DNA of 64,000 nucleotides from Lacibacter sp. H407 (GCF_037892605.1 NZ_JBBKTU010000002.1:62001-126000); one strand, 5' to 3'. Shown: positions 1 through 9,260, counted from the first letter of the stretch. The notes: generated by a model from the sequence alone, not told the origin. Numbers and translations: made by a program.

Positions 1-1032
1 ATCAGTTTGCCATTGTTACGGGATCTGGTATTGGATAAACGCCGTGCTGCATTGCAACAGGGCAAACTGTTTACACAGCAATCAGAATTTGAACGACGTA
101 CAGTTATTAACGATCTGTTGTTTGATGCATACAAAGCCTATTGGAGCTGGGCAAGAGATTATCAAGTGTTGATGGTGCTTGATACAACGATCTTTTTGAA
201 CGAAGCAAGATATGAGTTGGTCCGTATTTCTTTTCAACAGGGCGACCGTGCGGCAGTTGATACTACCGAAGCGCTGGCACAGTTGCAGAACTTTCAGCAG
301 CAGCGTGAAGAAGCGTGGTTGAAATTCAGAAAGTCAACACTCGAGTTGTCAACGTTTTTATGGTTGCAAGGGAATAAGCCGGTTTATTTAAGTGAACGTG
401 TAATACCTGATACCGTATGGACCGCACAATCATTTACGAATTTTAAAGTTGACCAACTCAGTAACTGGCTCACACAAACAGTTACCAACCATCCGAAACT
501 GCAACAGATCGATTTTAAATTACAATCGTTGGAAGTAGAGCGTCGGTTGAAGTTTCAGAATCTGTTACCCAAGCTTGATCTGAAGTATAATTTTTTACAA
601 CGGGGTTATAATGTAGTGAATGCAGTAAACGCTAATTTCTTTGAAAACAATTACAAGTTTGGTGTGAATGCCATTATTCCGATTCCGAACCGCAGCGGCA
701 TTGGTGATTACCGTGCAGCACGAATCAAGATCAAAACAACGGAACTTGACCGCAGCTTTACCGAACTGAACCTGGAGAACAAAGTACGTTTTCATTACAA
801 CGAAGTACTGAACCTGCAAAAACAGATCAGCATTTACGAAAACGCCTATCGTAATTATGTGCGCCTGTTTGAAGCGGAGCAACTGAAATTTTCATTAGGC
901 GAAACAACGCTTTTCTTACTCAATGCACGTGAAACAAAAGTGCTGGAGGCTCAACAGAAATTACTTGAACTGAAAGTAAAGTTCTACCAGGCATTTGCAG
1001 CGTTGAACTGGGCGGCAGGTGGATTGCAGTAA
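1..1032 (+). CDS. TolC family outer-membrane efflux protein, 5' end cut off by window
   Basis: The reading frame is open from base 1, so the gene begins outside the window and at least 343 C-terminal residues are seen. The sequence is rich in amphipathic alpha-helix, with heptad-like Leu/Gln/Glu patterns (for example FSLGETTLFLLNARET near the end). That pattern, an S-x-GE-x-T-x-x-x-L-x-x-R motif in the last helix, is typical of the OEP/TolC family. Members form the trimeric outer-membrane channel of tripartite efflux pumps or type I exporters. The upstream partners (membrane fusion protein, pump) would lie left of base 1 and cannot be seen. The family call is secure; the substrate is unknown. 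Confidence 0.8.
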   Translation: MSLPLLRDLVLDKRRAALQQGKLFTQQSEFERRTVINDLLFDAYKAYWSWARDYQVLMVLDTTIFLNEARYELVRISFQQGDRAAVDTTEALAQLQNFQQQREEAWLKFRKSTLELSTFLWLQGNKPVYLSERVIPDTVWTAQSFTNFKVDQLSNWLTQTVTNHPKLQQIDFKLQSLEVERRLKFQNLLPKLDLKYNFLQRGYNVVNAVNANFFENNYKFGVNAIIPIPNRSGIGDYRAARIKIKTTELDRSFTELNLENKVRFHYNEVLNLQKQISIYENAYRNYVRLFEAEQLKFSLGETTLFLLNARETKVLEAQQKLLELKVKFYQAFAALNWAAGGLQ

Positions 1033-1066
1033 AATGTCCTGAGCGCATTCGAAAAGCTTAGGATAG

Positions 1067-1146
1067 CGCAAGCGTCTCGCTTGTGCTTACGCCTATAAAT
1101 AACGATTTGAAGTTCGTTTTCAACAGGCACAAGCGGGACGCTTGCG
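1067..1146. repeat. Inverted repeat, 20-bp arms (19/20), 40-nt loop
   Basis: Arm 1 (1067-1086, CGCAAGCGTCTCGCTTGTGC) and arm 2 (1127-1146) are complementary at 19 of 20 positions. The element fills most of the gap between the convergent TolC-type gene and the small secreted-protein gene. It lacks a T-run directly after the stem, so it reads more like a dispersed palindromic repeat than a classic terminator, although as RNA it would fold and could stop or stabilise transcripts from either side. Confidence 0.6.
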
Positions 1147-1156
1147 TCAAACGAGG

Positions 1157-1588
1157 TTATTTAAACTCTTCAGTAAATGAGTCATCCCATTTAAAAGCAT
1201 TAACAATCCACCCTTTTTTATTTTTGTAGTATGTAAAAAGGACTCGAATTGCTGTATTGTCATATCGAATTAAGAATGTTTCTCTTATTGCGAAGTCTAA
1301 GATAACTTCATTCTTTATTTTAACGAAGTCAATAGGATTGCCAAATCTGTCACTTATTAGGTTGAGATATTTTATAGTTTTTTCTTCAAATGAAGCGACT
1401 TCATTTTCGGATATTGGCCAGAATTTTTTAAGTTCCTTCGTTGCTTCTGATATTTTTTGCTCAAAAAAAAGTTTTGTAATTTTTTCAGAGAAAGATTTAG
1501 TTTCTGAAACACCTATTAAATAATCTGATTGAGCATTTGCGTAAAATGTAAGCAGCATTAATCCTGCGATCGTGAATAGTTTTTTCAT
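1157..1588 (-). CDS. Small secreted protein of unknown function
   Basis: A 143-residue protein with a clear Sec signal peptide (MKKLFTIAGLMLLTFYANAQ, cleavage after NAQ). The mature part is Lys/Glu-rich and ends in a beta-rich stretch (VLFTYYKNKKGWIVNAFKWD), a pattern seen in small periplasmic proteins of Bacteroidota. I do not recognise a family. It lies 12 bp downstream of the esterase gene on the same strand and may be co-transcribed with it. Codon use looks normal. The reading frame is confident, the function is not. Confidence 0.6.
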   Translation of the reverse strand: MKKLFTIAGLMLLTFYANAQSDYLIGVSETKSFSEKITKLFFEQKISEATKELKKFWPISENEVASFEEKTIKYLNLISDRFGNPIDFVKIKNEVILDFAIRETFLIRYDNTAIRVLFTYYKNKKGWIVNAFKWDDSFTEEFK

Positions 1589-1600
1589 ATTGCTTGGAAT

Positions 1601-2440
1601 TTATAATTTTTTTAGTACAGCAATTTTATTTTTTTCAAACCCCTTCTTAAAAAACAACAAGTGATAATCCACCGCACTGCCCCAATACGCACCATTGTGT
1701 GCACCGGGTCGTTCAGTATAATCATGATCTATTTTCAACGTCATCAATTTTTGATGCAGGTTGCGATTCACTTCTAAAAAGAAATCACCCAAACCACAAT
1801 CAATGATGAGGTGTAGTTCACCATTCTTCAAGGTTTCTATTTGGTTGATCACTGTGTACGTATCCCAGTTTTCTTTGTGTGTAGTAATATCGCCCAACAC
1901 TTGTTTGATCTGCCAGTTGTTGGGGAAAGGACGGATATCAACACCGCCAGCCATTGAACCAGCCTGGGAATATACTTCTTTGTTACGAACAGCAAGATAA
2001 AGTGCACCATGTCCGCCCATGCTCAACCCGGTAATGGCTCTTCCTTTTTTATCAGCAATAGTTTTATAACGTGTATCGATATAACTCACCAGTTCTTTGC
2101 TCACAAAGGTTTCATACTTCATCTTCGGATCAACAGGACTATCATAGTACCAACTGTAAAAACCACCATCGGCACATACAATCATAAGCTGCAATTCATC
2201 TGCCCGTTGTGTAAGTTGTTTCGCCTCTTTTATCCAACCTGCATAATTGCCACTGTAACCGTGCAGGAGATAAACTACCGGAAAGCGTTCTTTACTTTTC
2301 TTATAGTTCTTTGGTGTGATCACCACACATTTAATTTCTTTCTGCATGCTGTTGCTGAACACGGTAACGGTATCAACTTTGGCTGCTAAGAGATGAACTG
2401 AGATGAATAAGAAAAGGAGGAGAGAGGCAAGTTGTTTCAT
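1601..2440 (-). CDS. Secreted alpha/beta-hydrolase, putative esterase (esterase D/antigen 85-like)
   Basis: I chose the ATG at 2440 because the signal peptide (MKQLASLLLFLFISVHLLAA) starts there; the 26 codons upstream are translated repeat sequence. The 279-residue protein shows the esterase fold of PF00756: an FPVVYLLHGYSGN oxyanion-side strand, the nucleophile elbow GLSMGG with Ser140, and a C-terminal His in GAHNGAYW. Such enzymes are periplasmic or secreted carboxylesterases, often acting on acetyl or feruloyl groups of polysaccharides, but the substrate cannot be read from sequence. It is followed 12 bp later by the small secreted protein. Confidence 0.85.
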   Translation of the reverse strand: MKQLASLLLFLFISVHLLAAKVDTVTVFSNSMQKEIKCVVITPKNYKKSKERFPVVYLLHGYSGNYAGWIKEAKQLTQRADELQLMIVCADGGFYSWYYDSPVDPKMKYETFVSKELVSYIDTRYKTIADKKGRAITGLSMGGHGALYLAVRNKEVYSQAGSMAGGVDIRPFPNNWQIKQVLGDITTHKENWDTYTVINQIETLKNGELHLIIDCGLGDFFLEVNRNLHQKLMTLKIDHDYTERPGAHNGAYWGSAVDYHLLFFKKGFEKNKIAVLKKL

Positions 2441-2477
2441 GGCTTGAAGATAAATATTTCTGCTGTTCAAAAAAGCT

Positions 2478-2551
2478 GTCATCCCGAGGTACGAGGGATC
2501 TGCCTGGCAATAGTACAAATGATGAACAGATCCCTCGTATCTCGGGATGAC
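2478..2551. repeat. Dispersed palindromic repeat (TCATCCCGAGG... family), both arms intact
   Basis: Arm 2478-2502 and arm 2527-2551 are inverted copies of one 25-mer (24/25 match; core CATCCCGAGGTACGAGGGAT), separated by 24 nt. A second, degenerate copy lies at 9309-9381. Repeats of this text occur between genes in many Bacteroidota genomes (from memory, not searched). The copy sits between the start of the esterase gene and the end of the M1 peptidase gene. Confidence 0.7.
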
Positions 2552-2556
2552 AAAAA

Positions 2557-2584
2557 AAGGCGACAGTTGTACAACTGTCGCCTT
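2557..2584 (-). terminator. Intrinsic terminator of the M1 peptidase gene
   Basis: A perfect 14-bp palindrome (AAGGCGACAGTTGT and its complement, no loop bases beyond the centre) lies 21 bp after the stop codon of the M1 peptidase gene. It is preceded on the plus strand by an A-run at 2552-2558, which reads as a U-run on the minus-strand transcript. Confidence 0.85.
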
Positions 2585-2604
2585 CTCTCAGAGTCTATAT
2601 CAAA

Positions 2605-4926
2605 TTAATTCTTTTTCTCCGCCCGTTGCATTGAATTGCCACCTGTACTTGCACCACGTGCTGGACCACCACCCTGGCGGAACAACGTAAACTTCGATGG
2701 CATTTCTTTCACCGGCCATAAGTTATTGCTTTCATCAATGTCAGCTGTTTCACGCATGGGGTCAATGCGGATAGCTGCTACTTCTTTGTCCTTGATGAAC
2801 ACCTTGGTAAATTTATTTTCATTGAGTTTCCAAACACTCACCGGTACACGATCCACTTCTTTACTGCCATCTTTGAACGTCCACTCAACAATTACTGGCA
2901 TTACCATGCCGCCTTTGTTGGTGAAACTTAACTCATAAAAATTCTTATTCGCCCATTTGCTTTTGTTCTCCGCATCTACAGTGATCGCTGCTTCACGACG
3001 CTCCTGTACAAACTTTGCATCAGCACCGGGGTTGAAATAATAGTAATCACGCAAACTGGTATCGGCATCTGTTGCATACGTGATGCTCTTATCATCTTTG
3101 TTACGTTGCTTATGCACCGCATCAAATTCTTTTTGCTGAAACGCTGCCGCATTCGATGCATCATTCATCTTGAACCAACGTACACTGTCGAGTGAAATAT
3201 CAACCGCTTCAGTTCCATAATACCAGCCTCTCCAGAACCAATCAAGATCAACACCGCTTGCATCTTCCATTGTACGGAACAGATCAGCAGGTGTTGGATG
3301 TTTAAATGCCCAACGACGTGCATATTCACGGAAAGAGAAATCAAACAATTCACGACCCATTACTGTTTCACGCAGGATGTTTAAACCGGTTGCTGCTTTA
3401 GCATACGCATTGGCACCCACCTGTGTTACGTTATCACCCATGGTCATGATCGGCTCGAGCTGATCGCCTGATAACTTCATGTAATCAGTGATCAAATGTG
3501 CAGGGCCACGACGTGAAGGATAGTTATTGTCAAACTCACCTTCCGTTAAAAATTGTGTGAATGTATTCAACCCTTCATCCATCCACCAGTACTGGCGTTC
3601 ATCGCTGTTAACGATCATCGGGAAGAAGTTATGACCTACTTCATGGATCACCACACCGATCATTCCGTACTTGGTTGCTTCGCTGTATGTACCATCTTTT
3701 TCTGTACGGCCATAGTTGAAAGCGATCATTGGATATTCCATACCCTGCGATGCTTCCACCGAAATGGCAACGGGATAAGGATAAGGAATGGTGTGCTTTG
3801 AATATACTTTCAACGTATGCGCTGTTACTTTGGTTGAATACTTACGGTACAGGCTATACGCTTCTTTCGGATAGTAACTCATGCTCATGATCTTCTTGCC
3901 TTCCACATAAGTAGGCATCGCATCCCAGATAAATTTGCGGCTGGCACCCCATGCAAAATCACGTACATTTTCAGCAGAGTAGATCCAGGTTTTTTTATCG
4001 GTCGATTTATCTTTTTCATTGGCAGTGGCTTCACCTAACGTCACAACTTCTACCACATCTTTCGCTGTTTGTGCCTGCTGCCAACGTTGAAACTGTGCAG
4101 CCGTTAAAAGTTGTTTATAGTTTTGGCATTCACCAGTTGCAGCTACCACAAAATCACCAGGCACGGTCATTTTCACTTTGAAGTTGCCAAACGTTAATGC
4201 AAACTCTGCACCACCGCTGAACTGTGTGTTCTGCCATCCTTGAAAATCGCTGTAAACTGCCAGGCGTGGATAGAACTGGCTCATGGTAAACACGGCATTT
4301 CCATCTTCAGGAAATAATTCGTAACCGCCACGGCTTCCCCATACACCACGATCAGGAATATTATAATTCCAATCGATCTTAAAAATAAATTTCTGTCCGG
4401 GCTTTAATGCAACGGGCAGATCAATACGCATCATCGTTTGATTGATGGTGTACTTCAGTGAATTGCCTGCAGCATCAGTGAGCTTTGTAATTTTTATACC
4501 AAGACCCGATTCCTGCGCAGTACGCCATTTTTCAAGATTCACCAATTGTGTATTGCTCATGGTTGCTTCCATACGGTTGCGGCCGTTGCGTAAGTAATCA
4601 TGATCAGGATTGTGAATGTTTTCATCCAGTTGCATCCACAAATACGTCAATTGATCAGGAGAGTTGTTGAAATACGTAATGGTTTCGGTGCCGGTTAAAC
4701 GAAGATTGGCTTCATCTAATTCAACGCTGATGTCGTAATCAGCTTTTTGTTGCCAGTACTTTGGACCGGGGGCACCACTGGCCGTACGGTATTCATTGGG
4801 ACTTTGTAACAGGTATCCCAACTGTTCAAAGCGGTTGCCATGATTACTGCCGGGATTGCTCTGAGGCGGTTGTGCCACACTCACCACCGTGAGTAACAAA
4901 CAACCAAGTAAAAAACGAATATGCAT
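2605..4926 (-). CDS. Secreted M1-family metallopeptidase (aminopeptidase N-like)
   Basis: 773 residues with a signal peptide (MHIRFLLGCLLLTVVSVAQ). The N-terminal half is the beta-sandwich typical of M1 enzymes. The exopeptidase-type motif appears as QGMEYP, and the zinc site is HEVGH with His428 and His432 plus the downstream ligand Glu451 in WMDEG, all intact. M1 enzymes remove N-terminal residues from peptides; with its signal peptide this one should act in the periplasm or at the surface. The C-terminal part after about residue 600 is specific to the Bacteroidota group. It stands 11 bp before the HupE-like gene's stop and may share its transcript. Confidence 0.9.
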   Translation of the reverse strand: MHIRFLLGCLLLTVVSVAQPPQSNPGSNHGNRFEQLGYLLQSPNEYRTASGAPGPKYWQQKADYDISVELDEANLRLTGTETITYFNNSPDQLTYLWMQLDENIHNPDHDYLRNGRNRMEATMSNTQLVNLEKWRTAQESGLGIKITKLTDAAGNSLKYTINQTMMRIDLPVALKPGQKFIFKIDWNYNIPDRGVWGSRGGYELFPEDGNAVFTMSQFYPRLAVYSDFQGWQNTQFSGGAEFALTFGNFKVKMTVPGDFVVAATGECQNYKQLLTAAQFQRWQQAQTAKDVVEVVTLGEATANEKDKSTDKKTWIYSAENVRDFAWGASRKFIWDAMPTYVEGKKIMSMSYYPKEAYSLYRKYSTKVTAHTLKVYSKHTIPYPYPVAISVEASQGMEYPMIAFNYGRTEKDGTYSEATKYGMIGVVIHEVGHNFFPMIVNSDERQYWWMDEGLNTFTQFLTEGEFDNNYPSRRGPAHLITDYMKLSGDQLEPIMTMGDNVTQVGANAYAKAATGLNILRETVMGRELFDFSFREYARRWAFKHPTPADLFRTMEDASGVDLDWFWRGWYYGTEAVDISLDSVRWFKMNDASNAAAFQQKEFDAVHKQRNKDDKSITYATDADTSLRDYYYFNPGADAKFVQERREAAITVDAENKSKWANKNFYELSFTNKGGMVMPVIVEWTFKDGSKEVDRVPVSVWKLNENKFTKVFIKDKEVAAIRIDPMRETADIDESNNLWPVKEMPSKFTLFRQGGGPARGASTGGNSMQRAEKKN

Positions 4927-4937
4927 AGTTCAAATTT

Positions 4938-5516
4938 TTAAAACGGAAGACGCTCCAGCGCCATGATCAACGAAATACCAAAAATACCACCGCTTACAAA
5001 CAAGGTCCAGTTGCTGCGTTTGAAGTTGAGCAATTGCACAAACACAAACGTAATTAGAAACACAGCTACTACAATTAACAGTTGACCTAACTCTAATCCC
5101 ACATTAAACGCCAGCAATTGAGTGATGATGCTTTCATCTTTCCCCAACATACTTTTTAAATAGTTGCTGAACCCCATACCATGAATCAAACCAAAGAGCA
5201 AAGCCGAACCATAACGCCAGCGGTTCTGCGTTTGATCGGTATTGTTGCGCCTTACATTTTCCAAGGCAGTAATGAGGATGGTAACCGGAATCAGGAACTC
5301 GATCCATGAACTGGAGATGAGAATACGGTTAAACACACTCAAGGCTAAGGTAATACTATGGCCAATGGTAAATGCGGTGATAAGGATCAATACCTGCCGC
5401 CAGTTTTTTGCGGGATAGGGCAGGCACAGTGCTAATACAAAAAGGATATGATCGTACCCCTTCCAGTCTGTAATGTGATAAAAACCCTCCCTTAAATAAA
5501 ACCCAAAATCTCCCAT
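4938..5516 (-). CDS. HupE/UreJ-like integral membrane protein
   Basis: I use the ATG at 5516, giving 192 residues starting MGDFGFYLREGFYHITD. This is the conserved beginning of the HupE/UreJ_2 family (FxxGFxHI-x(4-6)-DHILF), here GFYHITDWKGYDHILFVLAL. Six or so hydrophobic segments follow, with the family motifs GHSITLALS and GLIHGMGFSNYL. HupE and UreJ are linked to nickel or metal supply for hydrogenase and urease, but in Bacteroidota this protein usually stands without either, so a transport role here is only inferred. Longer upstream readings overlap the divergent DUF6702 gene and are unlikely. It is possibly co-transcribed with the M1 peptidase. Confidence 0.8.
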   Translation of the reverse strand: MGDFGFYLREGFYHITDWKGYDHILFVLALCLPYPAKNWRQVLILITAFTIGHSITLALSVFNRILISSSWIEFLIPVTILITALENVRRNNTDQTQNRWRYGSALLFGLIHGMGFSNYLKSMLGKDESIITQLLAFNVGLELGQLLIVVAVFLITFVFVQLLNFKRSNWTLFVSGGIFGISLIMALERLPF

Positions 5517-5580
5517 TATTGTGGCAGCGGTAATTGAAGCATGGAAAATAAACCAGAAGTTTGTAACCTTGAAATTTAAT

Positions 5581-6171
5581 ATGAAAATGGCGGGAAAATT
5601 ACATAAGCGGCTGGGGGAAGGCAAGCCGGTAGTAGTAAGTAGTAAGTGGCTAGTGGTTAGTGGTCCGTTGACTGTCGTCCGTCGACTTTCTTTCCTGGCA
5701 GCTTTTACCCTATGCCTTACAGCTTTTAGCTTCCACCCATATTACATGAGCGTAACAGAATTTGTTTATAATCCTGCAGAAAAAGAAGTGCAGGTTTCCT
5801 GCAAAATTTTTACGGATGATCTGGAAGGGGCGTTGAAGCAATCACTGAAACGAAAAGTAGACATACTCAACGCATCTGCTAAAAAAGAAAATGAGCAATT
5901 GCTGAACAACTATGTGCAGGAGCACTTGAAATTACAACTCGATGGAAAAGTGGTGCCGATGCAAATGATCGGGTTTGAACAGGAAGGCGAAGCGGTGTGG
6001 ATCTACCTTGTAACAAAAAATACAGCTCAGTTTAAATCGGCAACTGTGTTTAACGATATACTCTACAGCTATAAAGAAGAGCAGATCAATATCGTTCATT
6101 TCAAAAATGCAAATGAGCGAAAGAGCCATCGCCTCAACTATCCCACAAAGCAGGTAACATTAAGCTGGTAA
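5581..6171 (+). CDS. DUF6702-like secreted protein, start uncertain
   Basis: The conserved part begins at HPYYMSVTEFVYNPAEKE (about residue 50 from ATG 5581) and continues as an all-beta domain to the end, matching the DUF6702 family that pairs with HupE-like and M1 peptidase genes in Bacteroidota (family name from memory). A hydrophobic signal segment (LSFLAAFTLCLTAFSF) precedes it. Between ATG 5581 and that segment lies a low-complexity AGTAGTAAGT/AGTGGTTAGTGG stretch (5630-5665) that encodes an odd KPVVVSSKWLVVSG peptide, so initiation may instead be at the in-frame TTG 5668 just before the signal peptide. It is divergent from the HupE-like gene with 64 bp between them. Confidence 0.7.
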   Translation: MKMAGKLHKRLGEGKPVVVSSKWLVVSGPLTVVRRLSFLAAFTLCLTAFSFHPYYMSVTEFVYNPAEKEVQVSCKIFTDDLEGALKQSLKRKVDILNASAKKENEQLLNNYVQEHLKLQLDGKVVPMQMIGFEQEGEAVWIYLVTKNTAQFKSATVFNDILYSYKEEQINIVHFKNANERKSHRLNYPTKQVTLSW

Positions 6172-6173
6172 CA

Positions 6174-6491
6174 TCAACTAAAAAGACCAAGATAGATTTT
6201 TGCTGCGAGCAACAGAATTACAAAAAGACAGGCCCATAATCCATAATAGTAAAACGATGCGATTCGTTGAAAACGGACATGCACTTTATGATCAATACTT
6301 CGTGGATTAAGTTTTAACTGCAGAATGGGCGTTAAACGCAACATCTTTCTGATCCAGCCTCTTACAATAGAGCTGCCGGTTCGTTGGTTGTGTTTTATAT
6401 TTTGATTGTCGTATCCCGCCATTAGTAATGCACGCAGCACATACAGCAACAAAAAAACAGCGATCGAACCATAAAACACAAGTACTAGCAT
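6174..6491 (-). CDS. Small membrane protein, unknown
   Basis: 105 residues with two strongly hydrophobic segments, one at the N-terminus (LVLVFYGSIAVFLLLYVL) and one at the C-terminus (YYYGLWACLFVILLLAA), with a basic cytoplasmic-looking stretch between them. No family is recognised. It starts 4 bp after the DUF2279 gene's stop, so the two are almost certainly one operon. Confidence 0.55.
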   Translation of the reverse strand: MLVLVFYGSIAVFLLLYVLRALLMAGYDNQNIKHNQRTGSSIVRGWIRKMLRLTPILQLKLNPRSIDHKVHVRFQRIASFYYYGLWACLFVILLLAAKIYLGLFS

Positions 6492-6495
6492 ACAA

Positions 6496-7425
6496 TCAGA
6501 ATTGGATGGGTTTTAATGTTAGTTTGCCATCAGTTTTCCATTCAATGGCGGGTGCAGGTGTTTTAAAATATTGCAGCAGAAACAACGGTGCGTTCAAGGC
6601 CTGTACACTTCGTATCCGATGCAGATCTGCATCGGGTGCGAAGTAAAATTGACGGGTACGTTTGAATGAAGGTATTTCTTTACCGTTGATCTCTGAAGGA
6701 TTTTTTATTGCACCAATCATACCATCTCCACCAATACCGGCCGCTACATTCAGCCAAACCGGAAAATTGCTTTCTGTTTTCATGAATGAACGAAGGTTCA
6801 CCGATAGCCAATAGGTTTGTCCGTTATAATCTTTCATCAAACGTTCGGCCCATTTCTTCCCTAATAATTTTGGATTGTGTTGTGCATACGGCGAAAAACT
6901 TGCCGAGAATTTTAAACCGATTCGCTGTTGCTTCCAACCAAATTGCTGTGCCGCAAACAAACCCGCTCCGGAAATATTGGCCAACATATCGCCACCGGAA
7001 AAACCCCAGTCACGGCTAAAGCCATCCATTACTTCCACAATACTTAAAAAGGCGAGGGAGGTTAATGCACCACCAAGAATTGCCTGATTGGGTTTTACAC
7101 CACTCCATCGCAATAGGTCGTGCTGCATTACCGATACATTGTAAGCAGTGGTGGCATGGCCCAGCTTATCCATCTGCAACCATTCCTTGTTATCGTTCAA
7201 CAAATGAAACTTACTCTTTGGAAATTTTTTATACCAGAGAAAATACAAACCAACAGAGGTGAGCACAAACACAGCCGATTCGGTCCATACAACTTTCTTC
7301 AAACGGTCGGGACGAAACTGATCACTGGCCGGCAGAAAATATTGCTGCGCACCGGCCTGCTTTGCAGAGATCGATGCAATCAAAATCAATAAAATAATCT
7401 TGCTGATATAATGCTTACACGCCAT
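6496..7425 (-). CDS. DUF2279 (YfiM-like) protein, probably an envelope lipoprotein or secreted protein
   Basis: Translation from ATG 7425 gives 309 residues with a signal peptide (SKIILLILIASISAKQAGAQ). The middle carries features of the DUF2279/YfiM family: a DKLGHATTAYN segment followed by hydrophobic helices and the motif EVMDGFSRDWGFSGGDMLAN. E. coli YfiM is a putative outer-membrane lipoprotein of unknown role. The C-terminal third is beta-rich. Earlier in-frame starts overlap the divergent phosphomutase promoter region and lack a signal peptide. Confidence 0.75.
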   Translation of the reverse strand: MACKHYISKIILLILIASISAKQAGAQQYFLPASDQFRPDRLKKVVWTESAVFVLTSVGLYFLWYKKFPKSKFHLLNDNKEWLQMDKLGHATTAYNVSVMQHDLLRWSGVKPNQAILGGALTSLAFLSIVEVMDGFSRDWGFSGGDMLANISGAGLFAAQQFGWKQQRIGLKFSASFSPYAQHNPKLLGKKWAERLMKDYNGQTYWLSVNLRSFMKTESNFPVWLNVAAGIGGDGMIGAIKNPSEINGKEIPSFKRTRQFYFAPDADLHRIRSVQALNAPLFLLQYFKTPAPAIEWKTDGKLTLKPIQF

Positions 7426-7532
7426 AGGCTGCTGCAAAATACGGAAGCTGCAGAAAATATCCATTCTTTCTGAAATTGCTGTTGAAACAAAAGCAGGAGA
7501 ATCATACATTTGATTTCCTAAAAAATAACTGT

Positions 7533-9260
7533 ATGCAAGCAACGATTCAGGCCAATGTAGAAAAGTGGCTCACCGGAAATTATGAGCAATCGGTAAAAGA
7601 TAACATCAAAACACTGCAGCAAAACAATCCTGATGAACTGGCCGATTCTTTCTACCGCAATCTTGAATTTGGTACGGGTGGCTTACGTGGCATTATGGGC
7701 ATTGGTACCAACCGTATGAATACATACACAGTAGGGATGGCTACACAAGGCTATGCCAACTATCTCAATAAAAGTTTCGGCGAAGGCAATGTAAGTTGTG
7801 TGATCGGGCACGATTGCAGAAATAACAGCCGGAAGTTTGCTGAAATTGTTTCGGGTGTTTTGGCAGCGAATGGCATTAAAGTGTATTTGTTTGAAGCATT
7901 GCGCCCAACACCCGAGATCAGTTTTGCGATCCGTCATTTGGGTTGTCAGGGTGGGGTGGTTTGTACTGCATCGCACAATCCCAAAGAATACAACGGCTAC
8001 AAAGCCTATTGGAATGATGGAGGGCAGTTGGTGCCGCCACATGATAAAAATGTAATTGTTGAAGTAGATAAGATCACCGATGTGGATGATGTGAAATGGA
8101 GCGGTGGTGAACAAAACATCACCATCATTGGAAAAGAAATGGACGAAGTGTACCTCAACATGGTGCAAAGCCTCAGCGTTTATCCCGAAGTGTGCAAGGC
8201 ACAACACGATCTTAAAATTGTGTACACATCCATCCATGGTACAGGTATTACATTGGTGCCGCAGATACTGGAGCGTTTTGGATTTACCAACGTTACCATT
8301 GTGGACGAACAGAAAGAACCCAATGGAAATTTTCCCACCGTTGTATATCCCAATCCGGAAGAAGCAGAAGCCATGAATATCGGTTTGCAGAAAGCCAAGG
8401 AAATGGATGCGGATATTTTATTGGGAACCGATCCCGACAGCGACCGTGTGGGTATTGCCATTAAAGATCATAAAGGCAATTGGGTGTTGATGAACGGAAA
8501 CCAAACGGCTGTACTTGCTTTCAACTATATGATCGAGGCACGCAAAGCAAAAGGTATCAATCAACCAAACGATATGGTGGTGAAAACCATTGTAACAACA
8601 GAAATGATCGATGCCATTGCAAAAGCAAGTGATATCAATTGTTACAATGTGCTTACAGGTTTTAAATGGATCGCTGAACTCATCAAAGAAAAAGAAGCAA
8701 CCGAAAATTATATTATTGGTGGTGAAGAAAGTTATGGTTTGATGATCGGCAGCCAGCTGCGTGATAAAGATGCTATCAGTGCGGTTGCATTGTTGTGCGA
8801 AATGGCAGCTTACGAAAAGAACAAAGGCCGCAGTCTGTATCAGAAGATGATCGATCTGTATGTACAACATGGTTTTTACAAAGAGCATCTGATCTCGATC
8901 ACGAAAAAAGGAATGAACGGACAAGCGGAAATTGCTGCCATGATGGAAGGCTATCGTACCAACACACCAACATCCATCAATGGTTCGGCAGTGGTGCAGT
9001 TGCTCGATTATCAATTGCAGAAAGGAAAGAATGTGCAAACAGGAGAGGAGTGGACCATCAACTTACCAAAGAGTAATGTGTTGCAATTTTTGTTGGCGGA
9101 TGGAAGTAAAATTTCTGCACGACCAAGCGGCACTGAACCAAAGATCAAATTTTATTTCAGTGTAAACACAACACTCGATAAAGCAGAAAATTTTGATGCC
9201 GTGCATCAGCAACTTAACGAACGCATCGACGGTATTATAAAGGATATGCAGTTGAAGTAA
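7533..9260 (+). CDS. Phospho-sugar mutase (phosphoglucomutase/phosphomannomutase family)
   Basis: 575 residues from ATG 7533 (MQATIQANVEKWL). All four signatures of the alpha-D-phosphohexomutase superfamily are present in order: the phosphoserine loop TASHNP with Ser147, the metal loop DPDSDR, the sugar-binding GEESYG, and the phosphate-binding RPSGTEPK near the C-terminus. Enzymes of this length in Bacteroidota interconvert glucose-1-P and glucose-6-P, or mannose phosphates, in the cytoplasm and feed nucleotide-sugar synthesis; the exact hexose cannot be decided here. It stands alone, divergent from DUF2279, with its own terminator at 9393. Confidence 0.92.
   Translation: MQATIQANVEKWLTGNYEQSVKDNIKTLQQNNPDELADSFYRNLEFGTGGLRGIMGIGTNRMNTYTVGMATQGYANYLNKSFGEGNVSCVIGHDCRNNSRKFAEIVSGVLAANGIKVYLFEALRPTPEISFAIRHLGCQGGVVCTASHNPKEYNGYKAYWNDGGQLVPPHDKNVIVEVDKITDVDDVKWSGGEQNITIIGKEMDEVYLNMVQSLSVYPEVCKAQHDLKIVYTSIHGTGITLVPQILERFGFTNVTIVDEQKEPNGNFPTVVYPNPEEAEAMNIGLQKAKEMDADILLGTDPDSDRVGIAIKDHKGNWVLMNGNQTAVLAFNYMIEARKAKGINQPNDMVVKTIVTTEMIDAIAKASDINCYNVLTGFKWIAELIKEKEATENYIIGGEESYGLMIGSQLRDKDAISAVALLCEMAAYEKNKGRSLYQKMIDLYVQHGFYKEHLISITKKGMNGQAEIAAMMEGYRTNTPTSINGSAVVQLLDYQLQKGKNVQTGEEWTINLPKSNVLQFLLADGSKISARPSGTEPKIKFYFSVNTTLDKAENFDAVHQQLNERIDGIIKDMQLK

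Noticed and set aside
2976-3353. Two 62-residue minus-strand frames inside the M1 peptidase gene
   Set aside because: Other-frame shadows of the peptidase coding sequence.
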